Shown here: positions 1-5,027 of the stretch, piece after piece | How positions within the stretch are numbered: position 1 is the first letter of the stretch | How the letters are laid out: each line of letters opens with the position of its first letter | Assembly (NCBI GenBank): GCA_023484675.1 | Contig: JAMDAP010000055.1 | Coordinates: forward strand, 1-5,027 | Source: Bacillota bacterium | GTDB taxonomy: Bacteria; Bacillota_E; Symbiobacteriia; JAMDAP01 | Direction of reading: 5' to 3' | DNA length: 5,027 nt | Position numbers and translations under genes: made by a program | The notes under the pieces: generated by a model | Database searches by the model: none | The model's input: the letters and a program-made list of their open reading frames with translations, nothing else | What the model was told of the DNA's origin: nothing

Positions 1-127
1 GCAGCAGTGCGACCAGCATACCCAGGCCCAGTTCCAGGCCGGTGGAAACCAGGGTGAAGTACAGGGTCCGTCCCATGGCCTGCCAGAAGGTTGGGTCTGC
101 GAGAGCCGTGGTGTAGTTGTCCAGGCC
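1..127. repeat. 127-bp exact direct repeat, copy 1 (window edge)
   Basis: Every base from 1 to 127 matches 291-417. The first difference is at 128 (t) against 418 (g). The match begins at the first base of the window, so its true left limit is unseen. It lies inside the permease gene but in a different frame from copy 2, because the 290-bp offset is not a multiple of three. Confidence 0.97.
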
Positions 128-591
128 TGGTATTTGTCAATCAGGCCGAGTTGCGTCAGCAGCGCATTGAGCGCCCCGTAGTCGGGGTGGTCGATCCAGC
201 GCCACATCATGCCGTTCACCATGGTCGGAAGCGCCCACGGGATGAGCATGATCCCCCTCAGCAGCCCCCGCCCTGCGAACTGTTCGTTCAGCAGCAGTGC
301 GACCAGCATACCCAGGCCCAGTTCCAGGCCGGTGGAAACCAGGGTGAAGTACAGGGTCCGTCCCATGGCCTGCCAGAAGGTTGGGTCTGCGAGAGCCGTG
401 GTGTAGTTGTCCAGGCCGATGAACGGCCTGCCGGGGATGGTAAGGGTATAGCGGTGGAAGCTCATCCACAAGGCCTCGGTCAGGGGGATCAGAATGATCC
501 CGAACGTCACCAGCAGAGCGGGAATCAAGAATGTCAGTGTGAGCACTCTCTCTTCCCGGTCACCGCGCACCCTCATTGGCCTCAGGCTCAC
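1..591 (-). CDS. Carbohydrate ABC transporter permease, MalF/UgpA type; 3'-partial, frame broken at 127/128
   Basis: This is an inner-membrane subunit of a binding-protein-dependent sugar importer. I chose the GTG at 591 because a strong ribosome binding site (GGAGGAGG, 599-606) lies 7 nt upstream and the frame runs straight into family sequence. Visible in order are a hydrophobic segment at residues about 17-41 (LTLTFLIPALLV), the MalF-family block FIGLDNY (57-63) followed by DPTFWQAM, a second membrane segment at about 79-101 (TLYFTLVSTGLELGLG), and a third at about 113-133 (GIMLIPWALPTMVNG). The protein reads well through LGLIDKYQAW (148-157). Crossing into the repeat at 127 then changes frame, giving TTTPRLSQTQ and no recognisable permease sequence, although no stop occurs before the window edge. 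The EAA loop that contacts the ATPase would lie further downstream and is not present. It follows the binding-protein gene with a 63-nt gap, so it belongs to the same operon. Assignment to the family is secure; the sugar is unknown. Confidence 0.88.
   Translation of the reverse strand, partial: MSLRPMRVRGDREERVLTLTFLIPALLVTFGIILIPLTEALWMSFHRYTLTIPGRPFIGLDNYTTALADPTFWQAMGRTLYFTLVSTGLELGLGMLVALLLNEQFAGRGLLRGIMLIPWALPTMVNGMMWRWIDHPDYGALNALLTQLGLIDKYQAWTTTPRLSQTQPSGRPWDGPCTSPWFPPAWNWAWVCWSHCC
291..417. repeat. 127-bp exact direct repeat, copy 2 (in-frame permease copy)
   Basis: This copy carries the permease codons for about residues 59-101 in the correct frame, from GLDNYTTALADP through the second membrane segment to VALLL. 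It is the natural copy, since its flanks on both sides continue family-like sequence. Copy 1 at the window edge is identical but follows residue W157 out of frame. Confidence 0.97.
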
Positions 592-598
592 ACTATGA

Positions 599-606
599 CC
601 TCCTCC
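599..606 (-). promoter_or_regulatory. Ribosome binding site fixing the permease GTG start
   Basis: GGAGGAGG on the minus strand, 7 nt before the GTG at 591. No ATG start would fit both this site and the family N-terminus better, so it decides the start codon. Confidence 0.75.
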
Positions 607-614
607 GAGTACCG

Positions 615-640
615 GCGGGGCAGGGGAGCCCCTGCCCCGC
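615..640 (-). other. Perfect intercistronic stem-loop between binding-protein and permease genes
   Basis: A 26-nt inverted repeat: GCGGGGCAGGGG pairs perfectly with CCCCTGCCCCGC, leaving a 2-nt spacer (about 11 bp plus a 4-nt loop in practice). It starts 14 nt after the binding-protein stop codon (655-657) and ends 8 nt before the permease ribosome binding site. No T-run follows it on the transcribed strand, so it is a poor intrinsic terminator. Such hairpins after binding-protein genes commonly protect the upstream message from 3' decay and reduce read-through, giving more binding protein than permease. That role is inferred here. Confidence 0.7.
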
Positions 641-654
641 GTCAGTCATTTGGT

Positions 655-1932
655 CTACTTCTTACGGAGCGGCTCGATCTCCTTGACCAGCGCCTTGGTG
701 GCATCTTCCGGGGAGGCCTTCTTCACCAGAGCGTTCTGAATGGCGACCTGCAGCTTGGTGGAGAAGTGGTTGTACCAGGGCACGAACTGCGGGCGGCCCT
801 TCACGGCGGCGAACTGGGCCTTGGCGACGGCGACGAGTTCCTTGTCGGCCTTGAGGTCGCTGGCGTCCAGGGCGGCCTTCCAGATCGGCAGAGAGTCCGA
901 AGCGTAGGGCTTCTGGGTCTGTTCGCTGGTCAGGAAGGAGATCAGCTTCCAGGCCTCTTCCGGATGCTTCGTGCTCCTGGTGATCGCTAGGCCCATGGAG
1001 CCGGAGACGCCGATAGCAGCCTTGGCGGACGGTGTGGGAGCGATGCCCACCTGGCCGGCCACCTTGGATTCCTTGGGATCGTTGGCCAGACCGTACATAT
1101 AGGTCCAATTGAGGACGAAAGCGGCCTTGCCCTCCTGGAAGACCTGGCGAACGTCCTCTTCCAGGTAGGTGATGGAGTTCGGGTTGGAGATCCCGTCATT
1201 CAGGGTGCCGACCATCCACTTGAGGGTGTCCAGGGCTGCGCCTTCCTGGAACTTGGGAGCGCCGTCGGGTCCGAGGATATCGCCGCCAAAGGAGTAGACC
1301 AGTTGGGTGTAGTCGCAGACCACAGCCTCGGCCTGACCCCAGCTCCAGGCGATCGGGTACTCGACGATCTTCTTCTCCTTCATCGCCTTGGCCATCTTGA
1401 TCAGCTCGTCCCAGGTCTTGGGCGGCTCCTTGAAGCCCGCATCGGCCAGCATTTTCTTATTGTAGAAGAGGAACTTGGTATCCAGGATCCACGGCACACC
1501 GTAGTACTTGTCGCCTACCGCCAGGATGTTGAGCACGGCGGGGTTGATGCCGCTCTTCATCTCCGGCGTGAGCCGGGGGGTGATGTCCTGGATTACGTTG
1601 GCGGCGGCGAATTCGGCCGGCCAGATCTCGTCCACGAGGGCCACGTCGAACTGGCCGGAGCCTGAGGCCTGGTCCGTGACCAACTTGTCGTGCAAGGACT
1701 CGTAGGGCACGAACGTGATTTCGACGGAAATGTTCGGATTCGCTTCCGTGAACTTCTTCACCATCTCGTTGACATGCTCGTCGCTGTATGCCGCCTGCTT
1801 CATGGCCAGCATCTGTAGCTTCACGGGTTCGTTCTTCTTGGGCGCCGCCAGTTCAGCCTGTTTGGGCTGGCCGCTGGAACAGCCGGCGACCAGGGCTGCG
1901 GCCGCAATCGCGGCCAGGAATCGCTTCATCAT
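655..1932 (-). CDS. Carbohydrate ABC transporter substrate-binding lipoprotein (family 1 / MalE-UgpB-like)
   Basis: This is the extracytoplasmic sugar-binding component of the importer, 425 residues. I start at the ATG at 1932 (MMKRF). A ribosome binding site (GAGGAGGGG, 1942-1950) lies 9 nt upstream, and an upstream in-frame GTG at 1962 would place charged residues before the signal peptide and swallow this site. The signal sequence MKRFLAAIAAAALVAGC ends in a lipobox (LVAGC), so Cys18 should be lipidated and anchor the protein to the membrane. The mature part shows the usual family features: FTEANPNISVEI (61-72), FDVALVDEIWPAEF (about 95-108), YYGVPWILDTKFLFYNKKM (143-161), PPKTWDEL (170-177), and GSMGLAITRSTKHPEEAWK (311-329), where the second lobe ends. 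The length is normal and I see no internal break. It lies between the SIS gene and the permease on the same strand. The ligand is unknown; residues such as W197 and W276 may line the pocket, but that is inference. Confidence 0.95.
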   Translation of the reverse strand: MMKRFLAAIAAAALVAGCSSGQPKQAELAAPKKNEPVKLQMLAMKQAAYSDEHVNEMVKKFTEANPNISVEITFVPYESLHDKLVTDQASGSGQFDVALVDEIWPAEFAAANVIQDITPRLTPEMKSGINPAVLNILAVGDKYYGVPWILDTKFLFYNKKMLADAGFKEPPKTWDELIKMAKAMKEKKIVEYPIAWSWGQAEAVVCDYTQLVYSFGGDILGPDGAPKFQEGAALDTLKWMVGTLNDGISNPNSITYLEEDVRQVFQEGKAAFVLNWTYMYGLANDPKESKVAGQVGIAPTPSAKAAIGVSGSMGLAITRSTKHPEEAWKLISFLTSEQTQKPYASDSLPIWKAALDASDLKADKELVAVAKAQFAAVKGRPQFVPWYNHFSTKLQVAIQNALVKKASPEDATKALVKEIEPLRKK

Positions 1933-2018
1933 GTGTAAAGTCCCCTCCTCGTGTGGTGGCACGGTCGCATGAGCTCTCCCGGGTCTCCTGCAGGGTCGCC
2001 TCCCTCCGTCCTCACCTC

Positions 2019-2077
2019 CTACCCCTCGGTCCGGATCACGCCCGGCGTGTGCCGGAAGCGGCCGGGCTCAAAGCCCG
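2019..2077 (-). other. Probable frameshift site and displaced true C-terminus of the SIS gene
   Basis: At 2074-2076 the minus strand reads CGGGC. Adding one G (CGGGGC) makes residue R330 continue as GFEPGRFRHTPGVIRTEG, with a stop at 2019-2021, for a 348-residue protein. This tail resembles the EPGRFR...KVT-type endings I know from SIS proteins of this kind. Its codons have G or C at the third position in 17 of 18 cases, against 9 of 12 in the frame as sequenced. The corrected stop leaves 86 nt before the binding-protein start. The break could be a real mutation or a sequencing or assembly error in a G-run. Confidence 0.75.
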
Positions 2078-3064
2078 AGCCTCCGCCCACCCGCAGCTGA
2101 TCCACTGAAACGGTACGATCTGGACCAGCGGCATCAGCGGCTCGTCCAGCTCGGCCACCGGAAACACGGTAGCGCCTGTCCCCGAGGCCGCGCCCGCGGC
2201 CGGTTCCGGAACCACCGCCAGCACCCGGGCGCCGGTCTGCACCAGTTCCCGGGCCAGGATCATCCCGAGATCTAGCGAGGGTCCCCGGGCCATCACGACC
2301 CCGGTCAGGAAGCCAGGCTGGGCCACCTCCACGATACCATGGCGGAACTCGCCGCCATCCTCGCCCCAGGCCGGCACCTTGGCCACCTCGTTAAAGAGCA
2401 GGGCGCCCGCCATGGCAGCGCTGAGCGACGGGCCCCGCCCGGTCACAGCGGCGGCCGGGACGTGCAGCAGTTCCTGGCCGAACTGGCGCCAGGCCTTTTC
2501 GTTCCGGTTGGCCCGCTCCACCGCCGCAGCGGCCTGCCCAGCGCCTTCCGCCCACGTGGATCCAGAGCGGCCCGTCAGGCGTGCGGCCAGGTACAGCAGG
2601 GCCAGGACGCTGGCGCCATAGGTCTTCACAGCGACGCCGTGATCGGGAGGCACAGCCAGTTCAAGGCATGCGTCCGACAGGCGTCCCACCGAGGTGTTGG
2701 CCTTGTTGGTAACGCCCAGGACGGAAATTCCGCCCCCGGCGAGCTGCTGGAGGAACTTCACAACCTCCACGCTTTCACCGGACTGGGAGATTGCGACCAG
2801 CAGGTCATCCTTGCCGAGCCGCCCCTGGCCGTAATACAGAAGGGACGAGGTCAGCTCATGGGCAGAAGGAATGCCCAGACCTGCCAGGGTGCTGGCCCCG
2901 GCAACAGAGGCGAAGTACGAACTCCCCATCCCCGTAAACACAATGCGCCTGAAGCGGCTCAGGTCCCCCAACTTCGACAGGGCATGCTCCCATGCAGGAG
3001 GGGCCTCCTGGGCCATCTGGCGGAATGTCTGGGATTGCATGCGGATGTCGTCAGCCATGAACAC
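2036..3064 (-). CDS. SIS-domain phosphosugar isomerase/deaminase (GlmS-C/AgaS-like); C-terminus frameshifted
   Basis: This is a cytoplasmic protein with two sugar-isomerase (SIS) domains and no N-terminal glutaminase domain. That makes a deaminase or isomerase of an amino-sugar or ketose phosphate more likely than GlmS itself. First domain: FTGMGSSYFA (43-52), ISQSGES (92-98) binding phosphate, TNKANTSVGRLSD (119-131) and VAVKT (144-148). Second domain: GRGPSLSAA (209-217), NEVAKVPA (225-232) and GEFRHG (238-243), which matches the GlmS region bearing the catalytic Glu and ring-opening His. I chose the GTG at 3064 because GAAGGAAGG (3074-3082) lies 9 nt upstream; the ATG at 3058 is the alternative. 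It starts 22 nt after the repressor stop, so it is co-transcribed. The last 12 residues (ALSPAASGTRRA) do not resemble the family. The overlapping frame continues as GFEPGRFRHTPGVIRTEG and stops at 2019, implying a one-base loss near 2074-2076. Confidence 0.92.
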   Translation of the reverse strand: MFMADDIRMQSQTFRQMAQEAPPAWEHALSKLGDLSRFRRIVFTGMGSSYFASVAGASTLAGLGIPSAHELTSSLLYYGQGRLGKDDLLVAISQSGESVEVVKFLQQLAGGGISVLGVTNKANTSVGRLSDACLELAVPPDHGVAVKTYGASVLALLYLAARLTGRSGSTWAEGAGQAAAAVERANRNEKAWRQFGQELLHVPAAAVTGRGPSLSAAMAGALLFNEVAKVPAWGEDGGEFRHGIVEVAQPGFLTGVVMARGPSLDLGMILARELVQTGARVLAVVPEPAAGAASGTGATVFPVAELDEPLMPLVQIVPFQWISCGWAEARALSPAASGTRRA

Positions 3065-3073
3065 GGATACGCA

Positions 3074-3082
3074 CCTTCCTTC
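3074..3082 (-). promoter_or_regulatory. Ribosome binding site deciding the SIS-protein GTG start
   Basis: GAAGGAAGG on the minus strand lies 9 nt from the GTG at 3064 and 15 nt from the ATG at 3058. The spacing favours GTG, and the two choices differ by only two residues. The site lies in the short gap after the repressor stop. Confidence 0.5.
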
Positions 3083-3086
3083 AGGC

Positions 3087-4250
3087 CTAATCAATGTAGG
3101 AAACGGAACTGCGCTGCTGCTGCAGAAGACCGTGGACCGCGCCGAGCAGCTTGCTTTGATCCCCCAGCCTGGCGGGTACCACGGCAGCCGGATAGGGTGA
3201 GTGGCTGGCCACCATCTGTTCGACTTCTGGCAAGATCACCGGCGCCAGCCGGAGGACTTCTCCACCAAGGATGATAACCTCCGGGTTGAGCAGGGTTGTC
3301 AGGTTGGCTGCCACTGTGCCGATCCAACTGGCCATCTCCAGCACGGCCTCCTGCGCAGCGGCCTCCCCGGCGTGGAGGCTCGCAACCATGGCGCCGATGG
3401 CATCCCCCTCGCCTCCTTCGCTCCAGCCGGTCTGCACCGCCCATTTTCGGGCGACGGCGGTCAGGGCGATCGCGCTTTCCAGATGGCCGAAGCCGCGCGG
3501 CCGGGGTTCCTGGCCGGGATTGGTGAGCCAGTGGCCGATTTCGCCTACGGCCCCGTTTCGGCCCCGGTAGAGCCGCCCGTCCACCAGGATGGCGGCGCCG
3601 ACGCCAGAACCCACGTCAATGGCCACCGCGTGGTTGACGCCCATGGCAGCCCCCCGCCACTGCTCGCCCAGGAGCAGGGTATCCACGTCATTCTGCACCA
3701 CCACCGGGCAGCTGAAGCGATCCCGGAGCAGGTCTGCGACCGGGATCTCCTGCCACTCCAGGGCCGGCGCCCAGCTGACACAGTTGCCTGCACGGTCGGG
3801 AATACCTGGCACTGCGAGTCCGATGCCGGTCAGTTTATCCGATGAGACACCAGCCGCTTCGATCAGCCGGCTGATTAAACCGGACACTTGGTGCAGCAAC
3901 TGCGTACCCAGAGCGGCGGAGGCCTCTGATTGCGTGATGAGAATCTCACCCTCCAGGTCGGCAACGCAACCTAACAGGCGGTAGGGAGTGACATCTACAC
4001 AGACCGCGAGGCCCGCGCGCGGATTGAACTTGAGCACGATCGGACGGCGCCCGCCGGAGGAGACGCCCTCACCGATTTCACTCACCCAGAGATCTGCGAC
4101 CAGTTCAGCGACCGTCCGGGACACAGCGGGAAGGCTTATCCCGGTTCTCGCGGCCAGGTCGGAGCGGGAGAGCGGCCCTTCACGGCGAAGGAGGTCGAGG
4201 ATCAGCGTCCGGTTGATGCGCCGAATCAGTTCAGGCTTGCCGGAAACCAC
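3087..4250 (-). CDS. ROK-family transcriptional repressor (NagC/XylR/Mlc type) lacking the zinc cysteines
   Basis: This is a DNA-binding sugar-responsive regulator of 387 residues, the normal length for ROK repressors. The N-terminus has the typical helix LIRRINRTLILDLLRREG (8-25), then a winged helix-turn-helix, PLSRSDLAARTGISLPAVSR (26-45), and the wing SSGGRRP (64-70). The ROK domain follows: VPGIPD (148-152), QNDVDTLLLGE (186-196), GSGVGAAILVDGRLYRG (214-230), GEIGH (236-240) and LNPEVIILGGE (321-331). The DxGGT-type ATP loop of kinases is absent (CVDVTPYRLLG, 84-94), as expected for a regulator. Where classical members have CxCGxxGCLE, this protein has RPRGFGHLES (250-259), so three zinc-ligand cysteines are missing; GEIGH keeps its Glu and His. 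I start at the GTG at 4250, the usual distance before the helix, with only a weak ribosome site (GAGTG). As first gene of the leftward operon it probably represses itself, its operon and the divergent kinase by binding in 4251-4399. Confidence 0.93.
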   Translation of the reverse strand: MVSGKPELIRRINRTLILDLLRREGPLSRSDLAARTGISLPAVSRTVAELVADLWVSEIGEGVSSGGRRPIVLKFNPRAGLAVCVDVTPYRLLGCVADLEGEILITQSEASAALGTQLLHQVSGLISRLIEAAGVSSDKLTGIGLAVPGIPDRAGNCVSWAPALEWQEIPVADLLRDRFSCPVVVQNDVDTLLLGEQWRGAAMGVNHAVAIDVGSGVGAAILVDGRLYRGRNGAVGEIGHWLTNPGQEPRPRGFGHLESAIALTAVARKWAVQTGWSEGGEGDAIGAMVASLHAGEAAAQEAVLEMASWIGTVAANLTTLLNPEVIILGGEVLRLAPVILPEVEQMVASHSPYPAAVVPARLGDQSKLLGAVHGLLQQQRSSVSYID

Positions 4251-4399
4251 ATGTTCACTCAGTGGAACACCCCCCGATGGAGTAACTAACTTGCTTTTGT
4301 TTAGAAAGAATGTCTATGTTGTTCGCCTTCCTTTTCTTTTTCCCTTCTTGTATTCTTTGGTTTAAGGATCTTTTCAAGAATGGATGGGGGGAGTACGGA
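4251..4399. promoter_or_regulatory. Divergent AT-rich promoter/operator region between the two ROK genes
   Basis: This 149-bp gap separates the outward-facing GTG starts of the repressor (4250) and kinase (4400), so promoters for both directions and the repressor's operator should lie here. About 4280-4380 is much richer in A+T than the genes. Rightward, the best -35/-10 pair is TTGCTT (4291-4296) and TATGTT (4315-4320), 18 bp apart. Leftward it is TTGAAA (4377-4372) and AATACA (4354-4349), 17 bp apart. Both are weak matches. CTAA (4286-4289) and TTAG (4301-4304) form a short dyad spaced by 11 bp that overlaps the rightward -35 and could be part of an operator; XylR-type ROK repressors recognise AT-rich TTAG/CTAA-like dyads. 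These site assignments are tentative, but the region's role follows from the layout. Confidence 0.55.
4386..4393 (+). promoter_or_regulatory. Ribosome binding site deciding the ROK kinase GTG start
   Basis: GGGGGGAG lies 6 nt before the GTG at 4400. The nearby ATGs at 4380 and 4384 are in other frames and do not encode ROK sequence. The in-frame GTG at 4415 would be worse placed (14 nt after GGAG at 4397-4400). Confidence 0.65.
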
Positions 4400-5027
4400 G
4401 TGGGTGGACTGCGGGTGGGGATCGACATCGGCGGGAGCGAAGCCAAGATTGGGCTGGTGGCAAGTTCCGGAGAAATCCTGGCGCGGGGAAAGGTCCCGAC
4501 CCGGGAAGCCGAGACCGCCGCGGACTTGGTCAATCACATCTGCGATGCGGTGTCCGACCTTCTGGCCCATGCAGGGGGCAGGCCCCTGGTCGGCATCGGA
4601 GTCGGCGTGCCGGGCTATGTCACGCCAGAGGGGTTGCCCGAGTTCACCAACGTCCCGGTTCTCAACGGATATCCCATCGCCCGCCGACTCTCGGAGGTGT
4701 TCGGCGTGCCCGCCGGCATCGACAACGATGCCAACGTGGCCGTCCTGGCCGAGTATCGCCACGGCGGCGGGCACGGGGCCCGGCGGCTCATGTTGGTTAC
4801 CGGGGGAACCGGAATCGGCGTTGCTGTAATCCTGGACGGAGCGCTGGTGAAGTTCACGGGCGGGAGCACCGGAAGCATCGGCCATATCATCGTCAATCCG
4901 TACAGCGAGGATCGGTGTGCGGCCGGATGCCGGGGCTGCCTGGAGACGTTGGCAACCGCTCCTGCCCTCGAGCGCCGCGCCGAACGGGCCGCCGTGGCTC
5001 ACCCGGAGAGCCTCTTGGCTGAGCGGC
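4400..5027 (+). CDS. ROK-family sugar kinase (glucokinase/N-acetylhexosamine kinase-like), 3'-partial
   Basis: This is a cytoplasmic ATP-dependent sugar kinase, cut by the window edge after 209 of roughly 300 residues. Unlike the divergent repressor it has no helix-turn-helix. It begins almost at once with the ATP phosphate loop VGIDIGGSEAKIGLV (6-20). Then come VGVPGYVTPEGLPEFTN (68-84), GIDNDANVAVLAE (107-119) with the likely catalytic base D110, and TGGTGIGVAVILDGALV (134-150). Two motifs deviate. The sugar-contacting ExGH motif reads SIGH (159-162), so the Glu is a Ser. The zinc site reads CAAGCRGCLE (173-182): the first and last cysteines are in place, but the middle one is moved by two residues. 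I chose GTG 4400 from its ribosome site. Its place opposite the repressor and importer genes suggests it phosphorylates the imported sugar, which remains unidentified. I am sure of the family and unsure of the substrate. Confidence 0.92.
   Translation, partial: MGGLRVGIDIGGSEAKIGLVASSGEILARGKVPTREAETAADLVNHICDAVSDLLAHAGGRPLVGIGVGVPGYVTPEGLPEFTNVPVLNGYPIARRLSEVFGVPAGIDNDANVAVLAEYRHGGGHGARRLMLVTGGTGIGVAVILDGALVKFTGGSTGSIGHIIVNPYSEDRCAAGCRGCLETLATAPALERRAERAAVAHPESLLAER

Noticed and set aside
91..990. Long plus-strand open frame (299 codons) across the permease and binding-protein genes
   Set aside because: It runs antisense to two well-supported genes, crosses the repeat junction, has no ribosome binding site, and its low-complexity sequence is typical of the opposite strand of G+C-rich genes.
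1929..1970. A 13-codon minus-strand mini-ORF (MRPCHHTRRGLYT) whose TGA overlaps the binding-protein ATG as ATGA
   Set aside because: The ATGA overlap could mean translational coupling, but the binding-protein gene already has its own strong ribosome site inside this mini-ORF. The upstream site is poor, and a frame this short is expected by chance.
1979..2018. Possible terminator or second promoter between the SIS and binding-protein genes
   Set aside because: Only an 8-bp palindrome (CCTGCAGG) and purine-rich minus-strand sequence are present. There is no stable long stem, no T-run and no convincing -35/-10, so read-through transcription is the simpler view.
2063..2080. Programmed -1 ribosomal frameshift at the SIS gene end
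   Set aside because: There is no X XXY YYZ slippery heptamer in the zero frame, and the hairpin overlaps the site instead of lying several bases downstream. A one-base deletion or sequencing error explains it better.
2339..3274. Plus-strand open frame of 311 codons opposite the SIS and repressor genes
   Set aside because: It spans the boundary of two clear minus-strand genes and shows no recognisable domain. High G+C content keeps antisense frames open by chance.
4301..5002. Minus-strand open frame of 233 codons opposite the kinase
   Set aside because: The plus strand here encodes unmistakable ROK motifs. The antisense frame runs through the promoter gap and has no family-like sequence.
4384..5022. 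Plus-strand open frame starting at the ATG at 4384
   Set aside because: It is in a different frame from the ROK motifs and is rich in Arg and Gly, as expected for an off-frame reading. The kinase starts at the GTG at 4400.

Overview
The window looks like part of a bacterial chromosome or metagenomic contig of fairly high G+C, with G/C-rich third codon positions, strong purine-rich ribosome binding sites, frequent GTG starts and a lipoprotein-type solute-binding protein. This style fits a high-G+C Firmicutes lineage (Symbiobacterium-like) or a Chloroflexota member, but the sequence alone does not settle the taxon.

Layout: four genes run leftward on the minus strand in the order ROK-family repressor (3087-4250), SIS-domain sugar-phosphate isomerase/deaminase (start about 3064, apparent stop 2036), carbohydrate ABC transporter substrate-binding lipoprotein (655-1932), and a MalF/UgpA-type ABC permease (start 591, running off the left edge). 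A ROK-family sugar kinase is transcribed divergently from 4400 and runs off the right edge. The 149-bp AT-rich gap 4251-4399 between the two ROK genes is the only obvious regulatory region. A perfect GC-rich stem-loop (615-640) sits between the binding-protein and permease genes.

Together this is a carbohydrate, probably amino-sugar or related, uptake-and-catabolism locus. The lipoprotein and permease import the sugar, the ROK kinase would phosphorylate it, the SIS protein would isomerise or deaminate the phosphosugar, and the ROK repressor would sense an intermediate. The substrate cannot be read from the sequence. No ATPase, second permease, deacetylase or glycosidase is visible in the window.

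Two integrity problems matter. First, bases 1-127 exactly repeat bases 291-417, and the join at 127/128 throws the permease out of frame. A 127-bp exact repeat at the window edge is what a de Bruijn assembler run at k=127 leaves at a contig end, so it is either an assembly loop or the collapsed trace of a real 290-bp tandem duplication. Second, the SIS gene has an apparent one-base deletion near 2074-2076. Restoring one G gives a family-like C-terminus ending at 2019. I found no convincing novel system. The most useful points are these two breaks and the unusual active-site and cysteine motifs in the two ROK proteins.
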